Of a DNA stretch of 64,000 nucleotides, positions 54,319-61,379 are shown piece by piece; the first letter of the stretch is position 1; each line of letters opens with the position of its first letter. The DNA lies in the NCBI GenBank assembly GCA_021648365.1, contig JAKISY010000011.1:3213-67212 (forward strand), given 5' to 3'. The DNA comes from Verrucomicrobiales bacterium (GTDB lineage Bacteria; Verrucomicrobiota; Verrucomicrobiia; Verrucomicrobiales; DEV007). The notes below the pieces were generated by a model, which had not been told where the DNA came from, ran no database searches, and worked only from the letters and a program-made list of their open reading frames with translations. The translations under genes were made by a program, and so were the position numbers.

Positions 54319-55122
54319 TTACCCAAGATCAGTTTTCTCACTGATATGCAAACCCGACAACCACGGGGCCTGTATTTGTGGAGGCATGCCCCCAAAGGGC
54401 TGGTACGCCGGCAACTGGATCACTCCCATGCAATGATCCTGAGATGCCATAAAAAATAAACTGTTGGCACAATCCTCCACCGCAATCATAGCCTGCCGAT
54501 GCTGCTCAGCCACTTTCACCGGACGTTTATCTACCAGTGGAGTGAGCGTTTCCCCGGGCGCATACTCCGACAGCACAATGCCCTGAGCAGAAAATTGCGC
54601 GCGCGCAGTGAACAACAAACCATGCACTGCCCACTTGCTCGCAGTATAAGGAACACCCGCGTAGGAATCAAAACCATGCCCCGCAGTAGAACTCACCACC
54701 ACGATCCGACCCCCACCATTTTCCGCCATTGGCTTCGCCACCGCTTGCATCATATTCACCACCCCCATCACATTCACATCCAGCACCTCTCGCCAGCTTT
54801 TTTCGCTCGCCACCTTGCCCGGATCTTCGTGCGCCATGAACCGATCTGGCGTATTGATCCCCGCCGTATGGATCAAGGCCGTCGGCACACCTACTTCGAG
54901 GATGCGCTCCATAGCCGACGCCACACTGGCAGAATCTGCTACATCACAAACTACAGGAACCATCAAATCCGAGTCTTCCGCACACTGTTGCAAAGAACCC
55001 AAGGTGCGCCCTAATACAAAAGTTTTCGCCCCCGCTTTGGCAAAACGTCTCGCAGTCGCGCGCCCCATGCCTCCACCTCCACCCGTGATCACCACCACCT
55101 TGCCCTGCCAATCTTCAATCAT
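54319..55122 (-). CDS. Short-chain dehydrogenase/reductase
   Basis: Protein of 267 residues. TGGGGGMGRATARRF nucleotide motif near the N-terminus, catalytic Ser in VVSSTAGHG, and YTASKWA (YxxxK), so an active classical SDR. The substrate is unknown. It starts 12 nt after the end of the PBP2 gene and may be transcribed with it. Confidence 0.88.
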   Translation of the reverse strand: MIEDWQGKVVVITGGGGGMGRATARRFAKAGAKTFVLGRTLGSLQQCAEDSDLMVPVVCDVADSASVASAMERILEVGVPTALIHTAGINTPDRFMAHEDPGKVASEKSWREVLDVNVMGVVNMMQAVAKPMAENGGGRIVVVSSTAGHGFDSYAGVPYTASKWAVHGLLFTARAQFSAQGIVLSEYAPGETLTPLVDKRPVKVAEQHRQAMIAVEDCANSLFFMASQDHCMGVIQLPAYQPFGGMPPQIQAPWLSGLHISEKTDLG

Positions 55123-55134
55123 AGGATCAAGGCA

Positions 55135-57414
55135 TCAGTTGCGTTTACGAAATCCACGAAACCATTTGAGCAAACCACCACTGTCAGCCTTCTCGATCGC
55201 CTTCACCTCGTTCACCGCCTTGCGAGCACGATCCCTTGAACTGGTATTTTTAAAAATAGATCCCGTGATTTCCGGCCTGACGATGCCTTGATCGTTATGC
55301 GCCAATTCAATATCTTCCACCTGACTCTTAAACTCAGCCAAGCGCTCTTCATCTTTAAGGTATTTCTCAAAAAAGGCCCCCACAATCGGACCCGCATTTT
55401 TCCCGCCACCGACACGCTCACCCGGCGTGCCTTCATACACCGCAGCAAAAGCAAAAATCGGATAATCAGCAGGAGCAAAACCAGAAAACCATGCCACATT
55501 TTGCTCCAAGTGGGGTTTCCACTGACCCGTGCCAGTTTTCCCTGCCACCGTGATGTGCTCATTCCTAGCACGGCGAGCCGTTCCATTGCCCGCATTCACC
55601 ACATCCACCATGCCCTGCACCACAATCTCCATATTGTATGGATCGATGTTCAGCGGAATTCGTTCCCTCACCCGAAAGGTCCGCGTCACCGAATCATTGA
55701 CATCCTGAATTTGCAGCACCAACCTCGGTCGCACCACTCTCCTACGACTACCAATCGCCGCCATCGCTTGCGCCACTTGCAGCGGACTTGCCAATACCGT
55801 CCCCTGACCAATCGCCATGTTAGCCAAATCCCCATCAAGAATCGGGTGACCATACTTTTCCCGCGACCAGCGATCTGAGGTGACAAAACCTTTTGCCTCC
55901 GCCGGCAAAGGCAAACCCGTCTTTTTGCCATAACCTAAACGCATAGCCATCTCTGTGATCGGCGCCGCACCTGTTTTTAATGCCGCCTGATAAAACCACG
56001 TATTGCACGATCTCGTCAGCGCGCCCACTACGTTCATCGAGCCCTCACCCTTTTTATTCCAGTTATGAAACACACGATCCCCGATGGCTAAACCCGTCGG
56101 GCACGAAAACAAAGTATCTTCCGTTACCGTTCCCGCCTCTAATGTGGCTAGCGCCACTGTCGTTTTGAAAACCGAAGCTGGCGGATACGCACCACGAAAG
56201 GCGCGCGCAAAAAGCGGCTTAGCTGGATCGTTTTGCAGCGCAGAATAATCTTTTTGCGAAATAGCAGGGATGAAAATATTCGGATCATACTGCGGCCACG
56301 AAGCCATCGCAAGGATGTCACCCGTGCGCACATCCATAATCACAAAAGCCCCACTCTTAGTTTTTTCCTGCAGAACTTCTTCCGCCAACATTTGAATCTC
56401 AAGATCCAGTGCCAATACCACCGTCTTGCCCGGCTTAGGACGTTGAATCATCTCCTCCGTCAACTTAGTGCCGTCCGAATCAAACAGGATATTGATTTTA
56501 CCAGGTTTGCCTGTGAGCTCTTCATCAAAAGCCGCCTCCAAACCGTCCACCCCTTTTGCCTGTGGCCAAACTGATTCACCATCCTCCACTGGTCCCGTCC
56601 GACGAGGCGGACGCCTACCGACATAACCGACGATATGAGACGCCAGCGAATGCTGCGGATAAACTCGTTGATAAAAAGGATGCAGCATCAAGCCCTTGAT
56701 CAGCTCTGGTTTCAGCTTACGCGCCTGAGCTTCCGTCAAAGGAGTAGAGAATACCAGCGGTAACCAGCGGCGCTCTTTGTAGTGCTCCAACACGGTTTTG
56801 TATTTGAGATCCCAATTGCCCCCCAAAACCTGATTGGCCTTATTCACTCGCTCCAAGGCATAGCGCGCGATATCTTTATCACTCGTATCCTTCAGCTGTG
56901 GAAAATTGATCGCAGCATAATACGCCACACGACTCTGTGCCAAAGGGTAGCCGTTGCGGTCGATGATTTGCCCACGCGGAGCAGGCACCGTCAGGGTGAA
57001 GGTTCGCGCCTCTGTTTTAGTCTCCAAGGACGATCCAATCACATCCTTCGCTTTGAGCGTCGGTTGGAAGTTAGGCATCGCCTTCTTTTTAGCTGGCACC
57101 TCTTGCGCCGCTTTGATCGGCACCGGTTGAGCCAGAGATTTTCCATCTGCTCGCATTTGCGGCTGGCTATTACTTTCCTTAACCTTCACCTTTCCCTTCG
57201 GCACAAAGATACCAGGCGCCACCTCTTGAGCTTTAACCGCCTTAGCTTTTACGCTTGGCGGCGCCTTCTTTTGCTGCCCATGCCCTGCAGGCAAAAAGAC
57301 AGCAGTTAAGAGTAAGAACACCAAGCCCACAGCATAGTGACCAAAACCCCGCGAAAGGATCTGAAATTTGAATAGATTTTCCTGCTTTTGCTTCATGTTA
57401 AGGATGGCTTGCAT
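55135..57414 (-). CDS. mrdA: Penicillin-binding protein 2 (monofunctional transpeptidase)
   Basis: Elongation transpeptidase of 759 residues, start ATG 57414 (ATG 57396 also possible; a GTG at 57450 is less likely). After a membrane helix (YAVGLVFLLLTAVFLPAG) comes an unusual Lys/Ala/Pro-rich stretch of about 95 residues. The dimerisation domain begins at PAPRGQIIDRNGYPLAQSR; catalytic SVFK in PPASVFKTTVAL; SCN triad RSCNTWF; KTGT in VAGKTGTGQWK. Usually clustered with mreC/mreD/rodA, here it stands alone. Confidence 0.9.
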   Translation of the reverse strand: MQAILNMKQKQENLFKFQILSRGFGHYAVGLVFLLLTAVFLPAGHGQQKKAPPSVKAKAVKAQEVAPGIFVPKGKVKVKESNSQPQMRADGKSLAQPVPIKAAQEVPAKKKAMPNFQPTLKAKDVIGSSLETKTEARTFTLTVPAPRGQIIDRNGYPLAQSRVAYYAAINFPQLKDTSDKDIARYALERVNKANQVLGGNWDLKYKTVLEHYKERRWLPLVFSTPLTEAQARKLKPELIKGLMLHPFYQRVYPQHSLASHIVGYVGRRPPRRTGPVEDGESVWPQAKGVDGLEAAFDEELTGKPGKINILFDSDGTKLTEEMIQRPKPGKTVVLALDLEIQMLAEEVLQEKTKSGAFVIMDVRTGDILAMASWPQYDPNIFIPAISQKDYSALQNDPAKPLFARAFRGAYPPASVFKTTVALATLEAGTVTEDTLFSCPTGLAIGDRVFHNWNKKGEGSMNVVGALTRSCNTWFYQAALKTGAAPITEMAMRLGYGKKTGLPLPAEAKGFVTSDRWSREKYGHPILDGDLANMAIGQGTVLASPLQVAQAMAAIGSRRRVVRPRLVLQIQDVNDSVTRTFRVRERIPLNIDPYNMEIVVQGMVDVVNAGNGTARRARNEHITVAGKTGTGQWKPHLEQNVAWFSGFAPADYPIFAFAAVYEGTPGERVGGGKNAGPIVGAFFEKYLKDEERLAEFKSQVEDIELAHNDQGIVRPEITGSIFKNTSSRDRARKAVNEVKAIEKADSGGLLKWFRGFRKRN

Positions 57415-57478
57415 TGCATACCTACGGTAAAAAATCCTAGCATCTTTCACCCAAGACGAAAAGGATCACTTTACCTTA

Positions 57479-59056
57479 TCAAGAGCCATGTGTCTTCAAA
57501 AATTGCAAAATCTCCCCTGCCAGCTTCAAACTGATGCCTGGCACCTCCGCGATCTTCTCGATTTCAGCCTTTCTCAAACGCGCCAATGACCCAAAAGACT
57601 TCAACAACCGCTCCTTGCGAATGCGACTGATCCCAGGACAATCGTCCAGCACACTCTCCTTGATGCGACGTTTCATCAGAATCTGATGGTAACCATTGGC
57701 AAATCGATGTGCTTCGTCACGAATCCTCTGCAACAGCTTCAATGCCCCTGTTTCATGAGATAATACAATCGGTTGGGAACAACCAGGTTGAAAAATCTCC
57801 TCGCGCTCTTTTGCCAAACCAATGATCGGCAAATCGTGCAAACCTAGTAGCTGCAACTCCTTCATCGCCGAACTCAACTGCCCCTTGCCGCCATCCACGA
57901 TCACCAAATCTGGCAAACGGGCAGACACAGGTAGTTTTTCTTGCCATTCTCGCATCGCCTCCAGCGGCTGCAGCTGTGACTGCATCGCAACCTCCTCCCC
58001 CACAGCATCCCGAGCCGCGCGCAAAATCCCTGTATAGCGACGCTTCACCACCTCCGCCATACTGGCAAAATCGTCCTGCCCAGTCACCGTTTTTATCCTA
58101 AAACGTCGGTAGTTCTGGTTTTTCGCCCGCCCCTCGCGGAATTGCACCATCGACGCCACCGAGTAGGTATTGGAAATATTCGAAATATCAAAACACTCCA
58201 TCACCGTCGGAGCCTGTGCCATACCCAAAGCCTGTTGTAACTCCAGCACATCTTGTTTCGGCTGAATCGTAGATCCTTCTGGCAAACCCGATACCCCGAG
58301 AAAATTCCGTGCCCGCAGCAAAGTTTTTTTCATGCTCTCCGCCATGTCGCGCAACTGCGCCGCCCGCTCAAAATCTTGATCCTCCGCCGCGCGCAGCATC
58401 TCCGTCTCGATTTCCCCCACCATTTCTCGCGAACGCCCCTTCATGAAAGCACACGCCTCTTCCACCTTCGCTCGGTATTCCTCCCCGCTCACCTTGCCCA
58501 CACACGGCGCACTGCAATTCCTGATCACATCATCGTGACAGTGTTTGTAGTCACTCTCTCCCGGTTGCAAAGGGCTACAGGTGCGCAAACCAAATTCCAA
58601 GCTCAACCAATTCAAAGTCTCACGCAAAGCCGCCGAATGCACAAAAGGCCCAAAATACTTAGCCCCATCCCCCTTCCGCACCCGCGCCAACTGAAATCGC
58701 GGCAGCGGCTCCTCCAGATTCACCTTCGCCATCAGAAAACGTTTATCATCTCTGAAACTGACATTGTATTTGGGGCGATAATCCTTGATCAACTTGCTTT
58801 CTAGCAGCAAGGCCTCCGGTTCGCTGCGCACCGTATGGATATCAAAACTCCAGATACTATCGATCAAAGCCTTCGTCTTGAGCTCCGCCCTCTTTTTGCG
58901 TGAGGGAGTAAAATAAGAAGCCAGCCGCTTGCGCAGATCCCGCGCCTTGCCCACATAGATCACCTTTTTGAAACGATCCCGCATCAAGTACACACCCGGC
59001 TCATGCGGCACATCGTGCAATTTTTTTTGAAAATCAGTTTTCTCTGGAGTCGCCAT
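57479..59056 (-). CDS. uvrC: Excinuclease ABC subunit C
   Basis: Nucleotide excision repair nuclease of 525 residues. GIY-YIG domain (GVYLM...VIYVGKARDLRKRLASY), UVR motif around EDQDFERAAQLRDMAES, the RNase H-like domain with ECFDISN and VDGGKGQLSSA, and C-terminal HhH repeats (CPGISRIRKERLLKSF, VPGISLKLAGEIL). Start at 59056 (MATPEK). A tandem 10-bp duplication (CGCCATATCA at 59051-59070) creates a second in-frame ATG at 59071. Shorter than E. coli UvrC (610). Confidence 0.93.
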   Translation of the reverse strand: MATPEKTDFQKKLHDVPHEPGVYLMRDRFKKVIYVGKARDLRKRLASYFTPSRKKRAELKTKALIDSIWSFDIHTVRSEPEALLLESKLIKDYRPKYNVSFRDDKRFLMAKVNLEEPLPRFQLARVRKGDGAKYFGPFVHSAALRETLNWLSLEFGLRTCSPLQPGESDYKHCHDDVIRNCSAPCVGKVSGEEYRAKVEEACAFMKGRSREMVGEIETEMLRAAEDQDFERAAQLRDMAESMKKTLLRARNFLGVSGLPEGSTIQPKQDVLELQQALGMAQAPTVMECFDISNISNTYSVASMVQFREGRAKNQNYRRFRIKTVTGQDDFASMAEVVKRRYTGILRAARDAVGEEVAMQSQLQPLEAMREWQEKLPVSARLPDLVIVDGGKGQLSSAMKELQLLGLHDLPIIGLAKEREEIFQPGCSQPIVLSHETGALKLLQRIRDEAHRFANGYHQILMKRRIKESVLDDCPGISRIRKERLLKSFGSLARLRKAEIEKIAEVPGISLKLAGEILQFLKTHGS

Positions 59057-59313
59057 ATCACGCCATATCATCCTTCACTCACCCTAGTATTAGCCTACTG
59101 CCCAATAGCACTAAATTCAAACCAGCGCTTTCCCGAAGCTAGTATCCTCAAGTCCGTTCTAATCCCCGGAATCTCGCCGAGCCATTTTTCATAACTTCGG
59201 GGTCATGATAACTTGAACGCCCAGCGAGCAACAAAAGCGGCGTCGAGCCGCGCGCACTCCATAAAGCGTTGTCTCGATAAACTCCAAGATTGACATCTTG
59301 ATGAACGCACCCA
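59057..59313. other. Non-coding patch upstream of uvrC
   Basis: About 250 nt with no intact gene. It separates uvrC from a decayed gene tail. The minus-strand reading near 59150-59260 gives a protein-like stretch (WSARGSTPLLLLAGRSS), but it has no start context and looks like remnant or repeat DNA. Confidence 0.35.
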
Positions 59314-59496
59314 CGGGTGGTGCTAACAGAAAAAGGCAAACTGCTCTACGGCACCGCTTCAGAAAAAGCCTTCACCGCGCGAGCTCAATTCGACGCCCTT
59401 CCTGGCCGCTGCTGGACTCCCCCTGTGTACGCTAATGGTAGGATCTATGTCCGCAACGCAGCAGGTAAATTGCGAGTGATCTCTTTTGGGGAATGA
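59314..59496 (+). pseudogene. C-terminal remnant of a PQQ-propeller (outer-membrane quinoprotein-like) gene
   Basis: An open stretch ending in TGA encodes VVLTEKGKLLYGTASEK, then ALPGRCWTPPVYANGRIYVR and NAAGKLRVISF. The W-PPVYANGRIYVRN motif and VISF end are those of the last blade of PQQ-like beta-propeller proteins common in Planctomycetota and Verrucomicrobiota. No start and only about 60 codons remain; the in-frame stop upstream at 59302 ends any extension. The gene was cut, perhaps when the neighbouring island entered. Confidence 0.7.
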
Positions 59497-59545
59497 TCAA
59501 GGATTTATCGCTAATACAATAGATTTCAATCAATGTAAAATTTCA

Positions 59546-60562
59546 CTATTCTGGAAGCAATTTATCTATATCTAATTTTTCAGTATCAACGGCATCTTGT
59601 GAGCTTTCAGTAGATGTTATTTCTATATCTTCTCGAACAATAAATACTTTCCGCAACCTGTTTTCGATTACTTCACGCTCAATATCATATTCTTTAGATT
59701 TTTCTAAACCGTCTGCAGGATCTGTTGCTATAAAAGGAATCATTAGGGGCGCCCCTATTTCTTTGATATAAGCGAGACAAAAATCTTTCAGTGTTGGTGA
59801 ATTTGAGGGTGCCTTGCCAGTCAGGCCATCTTCTTTTTCTGTCAGTTCATGCTCAGGATGCCGATCCGCACCTTCGGCACCTTTATAATTATCCATCCAA
59901 ATAAAAGGGTATGAGCGATTTTGAATGACACCCTTTAGCTGAGTCTTTCCTTCGAAATAGAAATCGATAACACTATCCTTACAATTGAGTATCAAATAGG
60001 CCAGCTCTACCGACACCACAAACCTTCTTGGTGTAGCCAAGTTTGCAAGTCTAAATCCAATGTCGATCAGTGGGCCAATGAAATCGTATGGAATACCGCC
60101 TTTCTGATCATCCAGAGGGACAGCTGCATTTCCTACTGGGAAACCTGCAAGCCAAGCCGTTGCCTTGAAGTTTACTGATAGAAACCCTTCTTTATGAATG
60201 AAAGAGGTGACTGTTTTTCTTACAGCTTCTCTGAATGCCAAAAGGTGAACCTCTGCTTCAGATCTATGGCTGATTTCCACAACAAAAATAAGTTCATCCC
60301 CAAGCGCCTTCCACAAGAGAGCTTCGGGTGGAGCCGCTTTAATTTTCTTCTGGCGAAGAATAAACAGAAGTGCTGTATTTAAAAGTTCAGGAAATTCTGT
60401 GTAGAATGAGGAAAAAAACTCTAACCAACCCTGAGGATCTGATCGGTTTCTCTCTTGTTTGAATGCAGTGGATCCCACCACATCTACGCTCATAAAAAGC
60501 CGTAAGCACGGCTTTGCTAACTCGCTTAGCTCCTTTTCAGTAATTTCATCCTTGAATCCCAA
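59546..60562 (-). CDS. Class III nucleotidyl-cyclase-like protein
   Basis: Protein of 338 residues from a TTG start that overlaps the ImmA-like gene by 17 nt; no ATG exists before the catalytic core. LFMSVDVVGSTAFK holds D27, equivalent to the first metal Asp of class III cyclases; LWKALGDELIFVV holds K85 and D89, equivalent to the base-selecting Lys and second metal Asp; FIGPLIDIGFRLANLATPRRFVVS matches the late dimer-interface motif, with Asp where Asn is common. No membrane or sensor domain. The C-terminal third is a separate, charged region. AT-rich relative to core genes. Could make a cyclic nucleotide signal for the paired protease or an unlinked effector; other role possible. Confidence 0.6.
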   Translation of the reverse strand: MGFKDEITEKELSELAKPCLRLFMSVDVVGSTAFKQERNRSDPQGWLEFFSSFYTEFPELLNTALLFILRQKKIKAAPPEALLWKALGDELIFVVEISHRSEAEVHLLAFREAVRKTVTSFIHKEGFLSVNFKATAWLAGFPVGNAAVPLDDQKGGIPYDFIGPLIDIGFRLANLATPRRFVVSVELAYLILNCKDSVIDFYFEGKTQLKGVIQNRSYPFIWMDNYKGAEGADRHPEHELTEKEDGLTGKAPSNSPTLKDFCLAYIKEIGAPLMIPFIATDPADGLEKSKEYDIEREVIENRLRKVFIVREDIEITSTESSQDAVDTEKLDIDKLLPE

Positions 60563-61052
60563 AACTTTTTTTGCGAATGGCTATTGTGTGAGTAGAAACG
60601 TTGAAATGAGAGGCTAAAACGACAAGCTCTCCATGTAGTTTCCGGCATTGTTCTTTAAAGGCTTCTTCAGGCATTAAAAAGCCTGCAGCAAACCAATTGG
60701 CTTCCCATTCTAGCCGATTGCTTCCCTCGCGTTTGATTTCGATTTTCTTTTTACCTGCTAAGGAATGCAAAAAATAGTGACCTAATTCATGAGCAATCGT
60801 AAACCGATCTCGCAATGCACCAGTGTAGGGTGAGAGGAAGATTTTGAATTTTTTCGGCCCATCAACTCGAATGGAACCGCTAGCTTTATCTTTTTCAGGA
60901 AAAAAAACCTCGATTTCGCCACCTAATCTTTTCACAATTTCAGCAAGATCTCCACCCGCTTGAAAATTCAATCTTCCCGCTATTTGGCCAGCTAAGTTTT
61001 CAATGAAGGCCTTGGGCTGCCCTGTGGCTATAGGTTCTTGATACTGCGTCAT
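60546..61052 (-). CDS. ImmA/IrrE-family metallo-endopeptidase
   Basis: Protein of 168 residues. Zinc site HELGH within FTIAHELGHYFLHS, then the third ligand Glu in WEANWFAAGFLMPEEAF, and a C-terminal VSTHTIAIRKKSFG helix (VS..ai..R). These are the features of the COG2856 (ImmA/IrrE) protease group, which cleave repressors such as ImmR or DdrO. No helix-turn-helix repressor is next to it; instead the downstream gene is cyclase-like. First gene of a two-gene unit. Confidence 0.85.
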   Translation of the reverse strand: MTQYQEPIATGQPKAFIENLAGQIAGRLNFQAGGDLAEIVKRLGGEIEVFFPEKDKASGSIRVDGPKKFKIFLSPYTGALRDRFTIAHELGHYFLHSLAGKKKIEIKREGSNRLEWEANWFAAGFLMPEEAFKEQCRKLHGELVVLASHFNVSTHTIAIRKKSFGIQG

Positions 61053-61379
61053 TCTATTTTCTTAAAATTAACGGATTAGTGTCACCTCGTCAAAACTATT
61101 GGTGCAGGATTAAACAAAACTCTTAATGTAGGTTCTGTTTCCTTTGCCATATTTCGACCCTTACATATAAAGAAATCGACACCTGCTAATAATGCAAGGT
61201 ATTTTTGGGCGTGCTAGGGAATATACTTTAAGATTATAACAATTTTATCGCTGTTCTGAATGTGCTGTGTGAGTATGACTTAACTCGCTCTTATGGGAAA
61301 AGTCTGCTTTTCATCCCAGCTGACCTGCTCTATTCTTTCCACCTATATCTGATCGCGTAGGCGATACACATTATTTTTT
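61053..61379. promoter_or_regulatory. Divergent region ImmA-cyclase unit / hsdM
   Basis: 327 nt, AT-rich, no gene supported. It must hold promoters for both units. A short inverted repeat (ATCGC-GTAG-GCGAT, 61352-61365) ends 14 nt before the hsdM start, where a repressor or a stem could act on hsdM. Confidence 0.45.

Noticed and set aside
59148..59339. Minus-strand open frame between uvrC and the cyclase-like gene
   Set aside because: No ribosome site or family match; overlaps the remnant of a plus-strand propeller gene.
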